This document shows, piece after piece, positions 8,764-18,338 of a stretch of 64,000 bases of DNA. A program made the position numbers and the translations under genes. The stretch's first letter is position 1, and every line of letters begins with the position of its first letter. This DNA is from Nostoc sp. T09 (GTDB taxonomy: Bacteria; Cyanobacteriota; Cyanobacteriia; Cyanobacteriales; Nostocaceae): assembly GCF_002154695.1 (NCBI RefSeq), contig NZ_MTAV01000002.1, forward strand, positions 62,001 to 126,000, read 5' to 3'. The notes beneath the pieces were generated by a model, which worked only from the letters and a program-made list of their open reading frames with translations, ran no database searches and was not told the origin of the DNA.

Positions 8764-9096
8764 TTCTCTAGTCACGAAAAGCACGAATAGCGCTGTTATA
8801 TAAGCGCTTTATCGTTGCTTTTCTGATTGCATTATGACTAACTAAGTAGTTTACAAAAGCCCATTTTGTTAATAATAAATTGGTAATAAGTAATTAGTCG
8901 CATCCCATTAAATATTACTCATGACTGATGCTCCAATAATTTATTAACAGTAAGGTAGCTTTAGTAATTCTTGACTATTTAGTATTCAGCACAATTATTA
9001 TTTTGTCTCCTATTGAGGGTAGCCTAAATCCTCAAATCCTCAGACAATTATCTCAAGAGAACAAATTAACTTGAAAAAACCAATTTTTCTACAAGT
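8764..9096. other. Intergenic region (333 bases)
   Basis: Contains the rpmF terminator at its left end. The remainder is AT-rich without recognisable coding or RNA gene and presumably carries the promoter of the sulfite-oxidase-like gene at 9097. Confidence 0.5.
8776..8823 (+). terminator. Hairpin terminator of rpmF
   Basis: GAAAAGC-ACGA-ATAGCGC pairs with GCGC-TTTATCGTT-GCTTTTC as a long, slightly bulged stem with a loop of about ten bases, starting 12 bases after the rpmF stop. The right arm itself supplies the T-rich end. Confidence 0.6.
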
Positions 9097-9690
9097 ATGT
9101 TAGGAAAATTTTTTCAGAAACCAGACAAGGAAGAGAGCGAACGTGTCCCTCCTGGTCAACACTTGGCTAAAGGCTTCCCAGTCTTAACTTATGGTGCAAC
9201 TCCGCAAATAAGCACAGAAGAATGGGAATTTCGGGTATGGGGTTCGGCAAAACCTGCCACTTTTACCTGGGCAGACTTTATGGCATTACCCCAATCTGAA
9301 TTTACAGCGGATTTCCACTGTGTAACGCGCTGGTCTAAGCTTGATGTTAAGTGGACTGGCATTAAAGTAGCAGACTTCATGAGTTTGATTGAGGTAGATC
9401 CAGAAGCAGTTCATATTATGGAACACTGCTATGGTGGCTACACTACCAATATCTCAATGGAAGACTTTCTGCGTGAAGAAAACTTCTTTGCCTTTCAACT
9501 ATTTGGTGAGCCTTTACCAGCAGAACATGGTGGACCTATGCGGCTAGTTGTCCCCCATCTCTACGCTTGGAAAAGTGCCAAATGGATCAATGGTTTAGAA
9601 TTTCTTAATCGTGAGGAACTTGGTTTTTGGGAGCGTAATGGCTACCATCGCCGTGGTGAACCTTGGGCGGAAGAACGTTATAGCTACTAA
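9097..9690 (+). CDS. Sulfite-oxidase-like molybdopterin oxidoreductase
   Basis: A 197-residue protein with the molybdopterin-binding fold of the sulfite oxidase/MsrP(YedY) family and nothing else. The molybdenum-ligating cysteine is Cys75 in DFHCVTRWS, and MRLVVPHLYAWKSAKWI matches the conserved segment that completes the cofactor pocket. No heme domain, dimerisation domain or Tat signal is present, so the enzyme is a cytoplasmic short form. Substrate unknown; the short stand-alone family is usually annotated only as a molybdopterin-dependent oxidoreductase. Single gene, convergent with the aldehyde dehydrogenase. Confidence 0.88.
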   Translation: MLGKFFQKPDKEESERVPPGQHLAKGFPVLTYGATPQISTEEWEFRVWGSAKPATFTWADFMALPQSEFTADFHCVTRWSKLDVKWTGIKVADFMSLIEVDPEAVHIMEHCYGGYTTNISMEDFLREENFFAFQLFGEPLPAEHGGPMRLVVPHLYAWKSAKWINGLEFLNREELGFWERNGYHRRGEPWAEERYSY

Positions 9691-9701
9691 CAATTAATTA
9701 C

Positions 9702-9727
9702 TAATTCGTAATTCGTAATTCGTAATT
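9702..9727. repeat. Heptamer short tandem repeat (TAATTCG)
   Basis: About 3.7 head-to-tail copies of TAATTCG directly after the stop of the molybdoenzyme gene. Heptanucleotide tandem repeats of this kind (STRR) are characteristic of heterocystous cyanobacterial genomes. Confidence 0.85.
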
Positions 9728-9799
9728 AAAAAGAAGGTTTAAGCTTATTGCCCTTAGGCTGGAAGTCTATAGCTGTACAAAGCCTACCTTTGCAGGCTA

Positions 9800-11182
9800 C
9801 TAACCAAGAAGTCGCTTGAGAAAAGCTAATTTTCCTTGATAAGGAGCGTAACGCCATTTTAAGTCTAATAAGAAAGAGTTTTGCAAGACACTTTTGCTGT
9901 GGGAAAAAGTATCAAAACTAGCTTTACCGTGATAGCTGCCAATACCACTATCACCTACACCACCAAATGGTAAAGATGAAACACCACACTGCATCACTGT
10001 ATCGTTGATACAAACTCCACCAGATGAAGTTTCTTGTAAAACTAGCTTTTGTAGGTTTTTATTTTGAGTAAATAAGTATAAAGCCAGGGGTTTTGGTCGA
10101 GAATTAATTAAGGCGATCGCTTCTGTAATGTCAGTATATTCAATTATTGGCAGAATCGGTCCAAAAATCTCCTCCTGCATGATCGCAGTATCCAAGGAGA
10201 TGTTATCAATCACGGTTGGGGAAATATAACGCTGCTCAGGATTAGTTTCACCGCCAATGATAACTTCACCATTGTTGAGCAGGTTCGCTAATCTATCAAA
10301 GTGTTTTTGAGAGATAATCCTGGCATAATCAGGACTACTAGCAGGGCTATCACCATAAAATTCTTTAATGCATTTTCTCAGACCATCTACTAGATTTGTT
10401 TTAATTTTTTTATCAACTAAAATATAGTCAGGGGCAATACAAGTTTGTCCAGCATTCAGAAATTTGCCCCAAGTAATTCGCTTTACGGCGTGCTCTAGAT
10501 TAATTTCAGTATCTACAATACAAGGACTTTTACCACCTAATTCCAAAGTAACTGGTGTGAGGTATTTTGCCGCTGCTTCCATGACAATTTTCCCGACATT
10601 GGTACCACCAGTAAAAAAGATATAGTCAAATTTTTCTGCTAATAGCTTTTGGCTGGTTTCTACACCACCTTCTACCAAGGCAATATATGCTGGGTCAAAA
10701 TATTTAGCAATCATCTCAGCCAGCAGACTAGACGTATGAGGCGCAAGTTCTGAAGGTTTGAGAATTGTACAATTGCCTGCGGCGATCGCACCAATTAATG
10801 GTGAGATAATTAAGTTAAATGGATAATTCCAAGCACCAATAATTAAAGCAACTCCTAAAGGTTCAGGATAAATTCTTGCTGAGTATTGAAAAAAGTCAAT
10901 GGTAACTGGGGCTTTTTTGGGTTTCGTCCAATTTTTGATATTTTTGATGGCGTAATCAATTTCCTTAATTACAAAAATCTCTGTAGCGTAAGTTTCAAAT
11001 TCTGGTTTATGTAAATCTGCTCTCAATGCCTGAACAATAGCTTGTTCATTCTCTAGAATTGCCTGCTTAAGAATTTTTAGTTGTGCAATCCGAAAAGCAA
11101 TGTCTTTAGTCTTACAAGTCTGAAAAAATTCACGCTGTTTGCGAATAATATCAGCAGGAGAAAAGGATAATTCAGTAATCAT
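9800..11182 (-). CDS. Aldehyde dehydrogenase (class 3-like, NAD(P)+)
   Basis: A 460-residue aldehyde dehydrogenase, short class-3/fatty-aldehyde type. Catalytic residues are visible: general base Glu214 in LELGGKSP and nucleophile Cys248 in NAGQTCIAP; the nucleotide-binding motif FTGGTNVGK spans 190-198. The C-terminus ends with a short hydrophobic/basic stretch. The family oxidises aldehydes, often medium or long chain, to acids. In cyanobacteria such an enzyme can recycle fatty aldehydes or serve apocarotenoid metabolism; which applies here is not visible. No operon partner. Confidence 0.92.
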   Translation of the reverse strand: MITELSFSPADIIRKQREFFQTCKTKDIAFRIAQLKILKQAILENEQAIVQALRADLHKPEFETYATEIFVIKEIDYAIKNIKNWTKPKKAPVTIDFFQYSARIYPEPLGVALIIGAWNYPFNLIISPLIGAIAAGNCTILKPSELAPHTSSLLAEMIAKYFDPAYIALVEGGVETSQKLLAEKFDYIFFTGGTNVGKIVMEAAAKYLTPVTLELGGKSPCIVDTEINLEHAVKRITWGKFLNAGQTCIAPDYILVDKKIKTNLVDGLRKCIKEFYGDSPASSPDYARIISQKHFDRLANLLNNGEVIIGGETNPEQRYISPTVIDNISLDTAIMQEEIFGPILPIIEYTDITEAIALINSRPKPLALYLFTQNKNLQKLVLQETSSGGVCINDTVMQCGVSSLPFGGVGDSGIGSYHGKASFDTFSHSKSVLQNSFLLDLKWRYAPYQGKLAFLKRLLG

Positions 11183-11319
11183 ATTTTTTCTTACTAAAAT
11201 AGCTCATTTTATCAGAATGAATGTTTGATGTTCTGCTTAGGGTTTTTGGTGTAAGACAAAGTTTATGTTCACTTACAGTGTAATTGTCATCAATTTAAGC
11301 AGTCTAAATCATCATTGTT

Positions 11320-12465
11320 TTATGATTTAACAGGCAGCATGACAATAAATACACTACCTTTACCAAACTCAGATTTGACGAGGATAGTACCTTCATGAGC
11401 CTCGACAATTCGACGGGAAAGGTAAAGTCCTAAGCCACTACCAGAACTCTTGTGGCTTCCTTGGCGAAATCGTTCAAACAAAGTGGCTTGTTCTTCGTCT
11501 GGAATACCGGGGCCTGTGTCTTCTACCTCAATGATAATGTAGTCACTAGCGGCGGAATTTTCGGAAGTGTTAGATTCATAACTTTTGCCGCTCTCAAGTG
11601 TAGAAGAGAGGCGGACATTTACTGAGCCAGAATCAGTAAATTTAATTGCATTACCTATAAGGTTAGTAAATAAGCGATGCAATTCCAAGCGATCGCCCAT
11701 TATGTTACTAATGTTGGTCTCATCTGCAACTACCAAATTCATTGATAGTGATTTTGCTTCAGCTAAAGGCATCAATTCTCCTACCACTTCATCTAGTAGT
11801 TGGCGGAGATTCACTGGTTGAAACGCCAAGGTTTTGCGACCAGCTTCAAAGCGGTAGACTTCCAATAAGGTATTTACCATCGCAAGCAAGTTAGTATTGC
11901 TACGTGCCATGATCGCAATCACCTCCTGTATTTGCGGAGATAAAGCTCCCAAAGCACCTTCCTGAAACAGCATCAGTACGCGATCGGCTGCTACTAGGGG
12001 GGTGCGTAAGTCGTGGGTGAGGCGGGAGACAAAATCTTCTCGCTGACGAGCAATTTCATCACGTTCATCGATACTGTGTTTTAACCGTAAGAGCGATCGC
12101 ACCCGCGCTAGCAATTCATCCACTGTTACAGGCTTACGGATAAAATCATCAGCACCTAAATCTAATCCTTTAGCAACATTGGGTGCATCGTGAGCAGTAA
12201 TCAGCAGAATCGGGATAAATTGCTGCATTGAAGCATTGCTACGAATACGCCTAGTAACTTCGTAACCATCCATTCCTGGCATCATCAAATCCAGCAACAC
12301 CAAGTCACAAGGAGAGGCTTCTAGTTGTGCTAATGCCGAAGCCCCGTTTTCTGCTGTGCTAATTGTGTAGCCTTCTTCCTCCAAGATAGTTTTGATTAAA
12401 AACACATTATCTGGAGAATCATCTACAACCAAAATTTTGTCAGAGCGAGAAGTTTGCGAATTCAT
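11320..12465 (-). CDS. Response regulator-histidine kinase hybrid (REC-HisKA-HATPase)
   Basis: A 381-residue cytoplasmic protein. An N-terminal receiver domain (residues 8-125, acceptor Asp59 in LLDLMMPG, Lys111 in RKP) is fused to a histidine kinase: H-box His151 in LTHDLRTPL, then N, G1 (EDTGPGIPDEE) and G2 (GSGLGLYLS) boxes. The kinase is thus controlled by phosphotransfer to its own receiver rather than by a membrane sensor, which implies an upstream kinase elsewhere. Monocistronic; start ATG at 12465. Confidence 0.92.
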   Translation of the reverse strand: MNSQTSRSDKILVVDDSPDNVFLIKTILEEEGYTISTAENGASALAQLEASPCDLVLLDLMMPGMDGYEVTRRIRSNASMQQFIPILLITAHDAPNVAKGLDLGADDFIRKPVTVDELLARVRSLLRLKHSIDERDEIARQREDFVSRLTHDLRTPLVAADRVLMLFQEGALGALSPQIQEVIAIMARSNTNLLAMVNTLLEVYRFEAGRKTLAFQPVNLRQLLDEVVGELMPLAEAKSLSMNLVVADETNISNIMGDRLELHRLFTNLIGNAIKFTDSGSVNVRLSSTLESGKSYESNTSENSAASDYIIIEVEDTGPGIPDEEQATLFERFRQGSHKSSGSGLGLYLSRRIVEAHEGTILVKSEFGKGSVFIVMLPVKS

Positions 12466-12830
12466 GTAGCGATCGGGTATAGGTAAAATTTAATTTTTGT
12501 AATCTTAGCTGTAATTATATGAATCTTAGGTAACCTCCCTTGACTAAATATTATTTACCTAAAAACTTAAATCAATTGTTGAGTTTTATATTAATTTCAA
12601 TTTGCTAATTTTTATTAGCAAAATAATTACTAATTAATTGAATCATGATTGGTTAATTTTTAAAACTAAATTGCTATCAATTCGATATATCGTAAGCAAG
12701 AGGTAGTAGTTTTAATAAGCAAATGCACAGAGATAGTAGCTTTCCCCAGTTCGAGGTAGAGCATAGACACAGATTTAGCGTATCTGCTAAAGGAAATTTT
12801 TATACTGTGTCATGCCCTCGTTATTTGATA
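12466..12830. other. Intergenic region (365 bases)
   Basis: Very AT-rich sequence upstream of the REC-kinase start. No coding frame, repeat or RNA structure recognised. It presumably contains that gene's promoter. Confidence 0.5.
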
Positions 12831-13061
12831 CTAACCACTAATTCCTGAATTATTCTCTTGTGTTGACTCTGGTAGATATTTTAGAGGTGTTTTGAGCAAA
12901 ACCCAATCGAGATAGAGTGCGAGAATCTGCATTTTCAGGAATTGGTTCAAGCGTTGGCAGTTGTTATCCTTCAAAACCCAAGCCCAGAATTTTTCTAGCA
13001 GTAGCCCCAGGATAATTTCCACAGACTTGTTGAGAACTAGGGGAATTAGTGTTTCGAGCAT
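12831..13061 (-). CDS. Small hydrophobic protein divergent from the NACHT gene
   Basis: A 76-residue predicted protein beginning MLETLIPLVLNKSVEIILG. The ATG at 13061 is preferred over the in-frame one at 13082 because GAGGT lies 8 bases before it. The N-terminal half is amphipathic to hydrophobic and could form one helix in or on a membrane; the tail (PESTQENNSG) is polar. I do not recognise a family. It lies 154 bases from the start of the HTH-NACHT gene in divergent orientation, which hints at a shared regulatory region. It may be a chance frame, but the ribosome-binding site and amino acid composition favour a real gene. Confidence 0.45.
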   Translation of the reverse strand: MLETLIPLVLNKSVEIILGLLLEKFWAWVLKDNNCQRLNQFLKMQILALYLDWVLLKTPLKYLPESTQENNSGISG

Positions 13062-13215
13062 TGCGATTACCTCAATAAGCATTAGTGCATTACACCTTTT
13101 TAAAATCGCTCTAATCTCGTAATCGCAAGGCTTTCTTGGCGTGTAAGTTATGTACGCGCTATGGGTGATTTTTGTTCTACGCCGTTAAAATTAGTAAAAA
13201 CTGATTCATCACAAT

Positions 13216-15504
13216 ATGGTCGAGCGATCACTTCAGCTTTCTGATCAAGGGGTCAAATTAGCTAAAAAGGCTTTAATTGGTAGATCTTTAACGCAACAGC
13301 AATTAGCAACAGCTTTAATGGTTACCCGTCAGCCAATCAATAAGTTTTTTAACAAGAAACCTGTTGATCGCAGTTTGTTTCTACGAATCTGTGAGTTTTT
13401 GAAGTTGGAATGGCAAATGGTTGCGGTAGATAATGACGAGCCTGTTAAAGTAGCTAGCCAAGAAACAACTTCAGATATAGATGCTCTAGTTCAAGAAATC
13501 CGCGAACAGGTTCAACCGAGCATTAAACAAAAGTATGGAACTATGAAGGTGCTAGATATGCCTCAGCCAATAGAGTTAACTGGCGAACGGGGTATTTATA
13601 CCAACGTCAACATTTTAGAGAAAATCATCGGACGCAGGCGATTGGATATCTCTGAACTGTTGCAAAACTCTGACCCAGATCACTTTGATCGCTTTGGTCT
13701 TAACAGAGTTAAAGAGAATCGAGTACCAGGAATAGAAGCAGTGCAGCGCCATCACAAACTGATGGTGTTAGGTAAACCAGGCGCAGGAAAGACTACATTT
13801 TTGAAGTATCTGGCTATGCAATGTATTGAGGGGCAGTATTTGACAAATCGAGTTCCTTTGTTTATTACGCTTAAGGATTTTGCAGAAGCGCCCAAACAAC
13901 CAGATGTATTGGAATATATTGCTCAAAAATTTACACTTTGTGGAGTACAGGATGCCAGCGTTCAAGCAGAGCAACTGTTAAGACAGGGTAGGTTATTGCT
14001 TTTACTTGATGGTTTGGATGAAGTCCAGAAAGAAGATACAAAGCGTGTTGTACGGCAAATTAGAGATATTTCCGATCATTTTCATACTAATCAATTTGTT
14101 ATTACCTGTCGGATAGCTGCGAAAGAATACACGTTTGTAAGTTTTACAGAGGTGGAGGTGGCTGATTTTAACAAAGAACAGATTACCATATTTGCCGAAA
14201 ACTGGTTCCGATTAAGTAACCCAAACGAAGCAAAACGATTCATTTGGAAATTGGAACATAACAAGCGAATTCAAGAACTGGCAACCAGTCCATTACTGCT
14301 AACTTTGCTCTGTCTAGTATTTGCAGAGAAAAGAGATTTTCCTAAGAAGCGTTCCAAACTTTATCAAGAGGGCTTGAGAATATTACTAAAAAAATGGGAT
14401 GCAAAAATTTTCCATGAACGAGATCATGTATATAAAAACTTGTCAGTGCAACTTAAGGAAGACTTACTCAGTCAAATTGCTTTGGCTACATTTGAACATC
14501 AGAACTATTTTTTTGAGCAAGCAAAAGTTGAGGCTTACATTACTGAGTTTTTCCATAAGTTACACAAGCATAATCCAGATACAGAAATTTTACATTTTGA
14601 CAGCGAAGCTATTTTAAAATCTATTGAAGCTCAACATGGGTTACTCGTGGAACGTGCTAATGGAATTTATTCTTTTTCTCATTTGACTTTTCAGGAGTAT
14701 TTCGCTGCTAAAGAAATTGTTGCTACTTCAAACTATGCAATTTTATTTCAATGTATCACAGATAAAAGATGGCGAGAGGTGTTTTTGCTAACCGTAGGCA
14801 TTACGTCTACGGCGAATGATTTGGTGCATCTGATGAAACAAAAGATTGATAATTTATTTGCAGAGGATAAGAAATTACAGGGTTTTTTAGAATGGCTTTC
14901 TAAAAAAGCGAATTCTGTTGAGCTATCATATAAACCTGTTGCGGTGAGAGCATTTTATTTCGTCTTAGCTTATAGAATGATTTTTTCCAGTGCATCAGCT
15001 TATACTAGAACTCGTGAGATTTCATTCTCCTTTGCTTATGCTCTTGACACATCTGTTAACAGTGATGCCATTGATTTTGATGTTGATCTTGCTCTTGCAC
15101 ATGCTCATGATCAAGCCTGCGGTAACCACTTACTCACTGCCGAAGATCTAAACTTTGACTTTAACCGCCCTTCTATCTTCGGGATCGATTCTGAATTACA
15201 CAACAACTTAGAAAAACTCAGAAAAAAGTTACCTATTACTTCACCTGAATGTTTTAAAATTTGGTGGTTAGGTAATGGAAAAAATTGGGCTGAACAACTA
15301 AGAAAAGTAATTATTGGGCATCGCAATATTGGACATGACTGGCAATTAAACGATTTACAAGTTCAACTCTTAAAAGATTATTACTATGCTAATGATCTAC
15401 TAATAGAATGCTTGCATAGGAATTATCACATAAGCGATGAAGTAAGACAAGGAATTGAAGATTCTTTACTACTACCTATGAGTGAACTAAAAAATAAAAA
15501 TTAG
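13216..15504 (+). CDS. HTH-NACHT NTPase (bacterial NLR-like protein)
   Basis: A 762-residue protein. An N-terminal helix-turn-helix-like domain (residues about 5-75; LTQQQLATALMVTRQPINKF) precedes a NACHT STAND NTPase with Walker A GKPGAGKT at 186-193, Walker B LLLLDGLDEV at 261-270, and the conserved VITCRIA sensor. The region after the NTPase includes SFSHLTFQEYFAAKEI, the typical winged-helix end of NACHT modules, and about 200 residues of C-terminal sensor without LRR, WD40 or TPR repeats. Family knowledge: bacterial NACHT proteins, many of them from cyanobacteria, include antiphage proteins. Function in defence here is inference. It is transcribed alone, with the small divergent gene upstream and an Rpn-type nuclease gene convergent downstream. 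Confidence 0.88.
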   Translation: MVERSLQLSDQGVKLAKKALIGRSLTQQQLATALMVTRQPINKFFNKKPVDRSLFLRICEFLKLEWQMVAVDNDEPVKVASQETTSDIDALVQEIREQVQPSIKQKYGTMKVLDMPQPIELTGERGIYTNVNILEKIIGRRRLDISELLQNSDPDHFDRFGLNRVKENRVPGIEAVQRHHKLMVLGKPGAGKTTFLKYLAMQCIEGQYLTNRVPLFITLKDFAEAPKQPDVLEYIAQKFTLCGVQDASVQAEQLLRQGRLLLLLDGLDEVQKEDTKRVVRQIRDISDHFHTNQFVITCRIAAKEYTFVSFTEVEVADFNKEQITIFAENWFRLSNPNEAKRFIWKLEHNKRIQELATSPLLLTLLCLVFAEKRDFPKKRSKLYQEGLRILLKKWDAKIFHERDHVYKNLSVQLKEDLLSQIALATFEHQNYFFEQAKVEAYITEFFHKLHKHNPDTEILHFDSEAILKSIEAQHGLLVERANGIYSFSHLTFQEYFAAKEIVATSNYAILFQCITDKRWREVFLLTVGITSTANDLVHLMKQKIDNLFAEDKKLQGFLEWLSKKANSVELSYKPVAVRAFYFVLAYRMIFSSASAYTRTREISFSFAYALDTSVNSDAIDFDVDLALAHAHDQACGNHLLTAEDLNFDFNRPSIFGIDSELHNNLEKLRKKLPITSPECFKIWWLGNGKNWAEQLRKVIIGHRNIGHDWQLNDLQVQLLKDYYYANDLLIECLHRNYHISDEVRQGIEDSLLLPMSELKNKN

Positions 15505-15619
15505 GAATTCGGGAGAGTGAAGATATACCCTATCCAGAAGCTATACTGTTCAAAAATTAATTGTGATTCATCTGTAGATGGAATTGCGATCGCACTCCCA
15601 TCAAAAAATAGGCGATCAC

Positions 15620-16573
15620 TCATTCTCCAGAAGTAAGATTATCTAAGAGTTGCTGAAATTCGGCTGTCGAAGGAATTGCGATCGCTCTTTTATGAAGTGT
15701 TTTCAGTACCGATGGTTCTTCTATGCCATTGATAGCTTCTACAATAGCAGTTGGTACTTCTCCAAACCGCGTCTCTAGAACGTCAATCACGCTTTCTCTA
15801 GCAGTTTCAATAATCCCTTCTTCTTTTGCTAGCCTTTCAATACTAGTTACGTACCGCATTCTATTTGTCTCCTCGTAATTTCTCACTACTGTTTTGAAAC
15901 TACTTGCCAATTCTTTTGGCAAAACCATCACCCAGTCGATAAACCGAAATAATTCTTGAATATCTTGTCGGCTATATCCCCTTTCAAAAAGACTTCTGAC
16001 TAGGCTTAGTTTCCACTGTAGCCGACTTTCTGGGTTTCGTTGCGTCGCTTTGGTTTTGAGATGCGCCATCACAATTATCCCGAAGGGGTTGGTTGTTTGC
16101 TCTAGGGTTTCCCATGTTTGTTCATAGTCCAATAACTTCCCTATGGGAAACTCTAAGCTGACGCGACATCCCCCCAGTTGATAGCCGTAGCTTGAAGGTC
16201 GCCAATTGGCTTGTTCATCGGCTAATACAGCTAAGCTGATGACTCGCTTTTTATGGCGGTCAAACAAGCGGTAATTGTAGGTGTACATCCGTTCGGCAAA
16301 TTGGCTGTCATATTGTCCTTGGACTTCTACGTGAACCAATACCCAAGCTTCTTCGCCGTCCAGTAGCCAAACCTTAGCGACTTTATCAACAAAACGCCGC
16401 CCAATTTCTGCATCTGGTTCTAGCTGTTGCAGTTCTGTGTCGAGAAATTCATAGGGTCGCGTCCAGTCGATCGCGTCGTAAGCTTGGGTGAAAAAGAATT
16501 CCAAAAAGCGGGGAAAATATAGCTCAATGATTTCTTTCCAAGGACTATCGTAATCGGTAGATTGCTCGGTCAT
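15620..16573 (-). CDS. Rpn/PD-(D/E)XK nuclease-family protein (transposase-like)
   Basis: A 317-residue protein of the Rpn/YhgA-like family. The core has the PD-(D/E)XK pattern: an acidic residue before WVLVHVEVQGQ (Glu-x-Gln core) and the following FAERMYTYNYRLFDRH helix. The C-terminal part carries RLAKEEGIIETARESVI and a short tail domain (AIAIPSTAEFQQLL) frequent in cyanobacterial members, which occur in many copies per genome. Relatives promote recombination or act as DNA nucleases. It starts 3 bases after the ureC stop and may be cotranscribed with the urease genes, but it has no role in urease; I infer a later insertion of a mobile family member. Confidence 0.8.
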   Translation of the reverse strand: MTEQSTDYDSPWKEIIELYFPRFLEFFFTQAYDAIDWTRPYEFLDTELQQLEPDAEIGRRFVDKVAKVWLLDGEEAWVLVHVEVQGQYDSQFAERMYTYNYRLFDRHKKRVISLAVLADEQANWRPSSYGYQLGGCRVSLEFPIGKLLDYEQTWETLEQTTNPFGIIVMAHLKTKATQRNPESRLQWKLSLVRSLFERGYSRQDIQELFRFIDWVMVLPKELASSFKTVVRNYEETNRMRYVTSIERLAKEEGIIETARESVIDVLETRFGEVPTAIVEAINGIEEPSVLKTLHKRAIAIPSTAEFQQLLDNLTSGE

Positions 16574-16576
16574 GCA

Positions 16577-18292
16577 CTAAAACAAAAAGTATCTTTGAGC
16601 CATTGGTAAAATTGTCGCAGGTTCACAAATCAACAATTCGCCATCAGCCCTGACTTCATAGGTTTCTGGATCTACTTCAATATGAGGTAGTGCATCATTC
16701 AGCTTCAAATCCCGCTTACTCAATTGGCGTGTCCCAGAAACTGCAACGGCCGATTTTTGCAAACCTAACTGGCTGGGAATCTCCCTTTCTAACGCGGCTT
16801 GGGAAACAAAAGTTAATGATGTGGCGTGACGCGCCCCACCAAAGCTGCCAAACATCGGTCGCATATGCACTGGTTGCGGTGTGGGAATGCTGGCGTTAGC
16901 ATCGCCCATTTGCGACCATGCAATCATTCCGCCTTTAATTACTATCTCTGGCTTCACGCCAAAAAATGCTGGTCGCCACAAACACAAATCTGCAAGTTTT
17001 CCCTCTTCCACTGACCCTACATACTGGGCTATTCCGTGGGTAATGGCTGGGTTAATGGTGTACTTGGCAACATACCTTTTTGCCCGAAAATTATCTGCTC
17101 TTTGCTCTTGAGCTTGTGGGTTAAGGATTCCACGTTGCACCTTCATTTTATGAGATGTCTGCCAGGTGCGAATTATTACTTCCCCTACTCGCCCCATTGC
17201 TTGGGAGTCGGAAGAAATCATGCTAAACGCGCCTAAGTCGTGCAAAATATCTTCGGCGGCGATGGTTTCTCTACGGATGCGGGATTCGGCAAAGGCGACA
17301 TCTTCCGCGATCGCTGGATCGAGGTGATGACATACCATCAACATATCCAGGTGTTCGTCTAAGGTGTTGAGGGTGTAAGGACGTGTGGGGTTGGTGGAAG
17401 ATGGGAGAACATTAGCCTCGCCACAAACTTTGATAATATCTGGCGCGTGTCCACCACCTGCGCCTTCGGTGTGGTATGTGTGGATGGCACGATTCTTAAA
17501 AGCTGCGATCGTATCTTCGACAAATCCGGCTTCGTTGAGGGTGTCAGTGTGAATTGCCACTTGTACATCATACTCATCGGCGACGCTGAGGCAAGTATCA
17601 ATGGCTGCGGGTGTGGTTCCCCAATCTTCATGCAGCTTTAACCCCATTGCACCAGCCGCAACTTGTTCAACAAGTCCTTGAGGTTGGCTGGCGTTACCTT
17701 TGCCTAAAAATCCTAAGTTGACGGGAAAAGCATCAGCGGCTTGCAACATCCGATACATATTCCAAGGGCCTGGGGTGCAGGTGGTAGCGTTCGTACCTGT
17801 AGCTGGCCCAGTACCACCGCCAATCATCGTGGTAATTCCGGAGGCGATCGCAACTTCAATTTGTTGGGGACAAATAAAATGGATATGGGAATCCACACCC
17901 CCAGCCGTGAGAATCATCCCTTCCCCAGCTAAAGCTTCAGTTCCAGGGCCAATAATAATATCTACATTATTTTGAATATAAGGATTGCCGGCTTTACCAA
18001 TTTTAAAAATCTTGCCGTCTTTAATACCAATATCAGCTTTAACTACACCCCACCAATCGAGAATTAACGCATTTGTAATTACTAAATCAACTGCACCATC
18101 AGCGTTAGAAATAGGGGATTGTCCCATCCCATCGCGGATGACTTTACCACCACCAAATTTCACTTCATCGCCGTAGGTCGTGAAGTCTTGTTCTACTTCA
18201 ATAAATAATTCTGTATCAGCAAGTCGGACGCGATCGCCTACTGTCGGACCATAGGTTTCCGCATAAGCACGGCGATCCATACGATAACTCAT
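16577..18292 (-). CDS. ureC: Urease subunit alpha
   Basis: The 571-residue catalytic subunit of urease, which hydrolyses urea to ammonia and carbamate. All nickel-site residues are in place: His136 and His138 (SHIHF), Lys219 that becomes carbamylated (GLKLHEDWG), His248, His274 and Asp362. The flap cysteine Cys321 (MVCHHLD) is also present. Spacing agrees with the Klebsiella enzyme shifted by two residues. Full-length and intact. It lies downstream of ureD, ureA, ureB and a Coq4-like gene. The maturation genes ureE, ureF and ureG are not in the window and must be elsewhere if the enzyme is active. Confidence 0.97.
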   Translation of the reverse strand: MSYRMDRRAYAETYGPTVGDRVRLADTELFIEVEQDFTTYGDEVKFGGGKVIRDGMGQSPISNADGAVDLVITNALILDWWGVVKADIGIKDGKIFKIGKAGNPYIQNNVDIIIGPGTEALAGEGMILTAGGVDSHIHFICPQQIEVAIASGITTMIGGGTGPATGTNATTCTPGPWNMYRMLQAADAFPVNLGFLGKGNASQPQGLVEQVAAGAMGLKLHEDWGTTPAAIDTCLSVADEYDVQVAIHTDTLNEAGFVEDTIAAFKNRAIHTYHTEGAGGGHAPDIIKVCGEANVLPSSTNPTRPYTLNTLDEHLDMLMVCHHLDPAIAEDVAFAESRIRRETIAAEDILHDLGAFSMISSDSQAMGRVGEVIIRTWQTSHKMKVQRGILNPQAQEQRADNFRAKRYVAKYTINPAITHGIAQYVGSVEEGKLADLCLWRPAFFGVKPEIVIKGGMIAWSQMGDANASIPTPQPVHMRPMFGSFGGARHATSLTFVSQAALEREIPSQLGLQKSAVAVSGTRQLSKRDLKLNDALPHIEVDPETYEVRADGELLICEPATILPMAQRYFLF

Positions 18293-18338
18293 AATTACTC
18301 CTCACAAACTGCAAATTCGGAATTTTGCCAGCTTCAAA

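Noticed and set aside
16690-18176. Several open frames antisense to ureC
   Set aside because: ureC is intact with all active-site residues; the antisense frames follow from its codon bias and have no recognisable domains.
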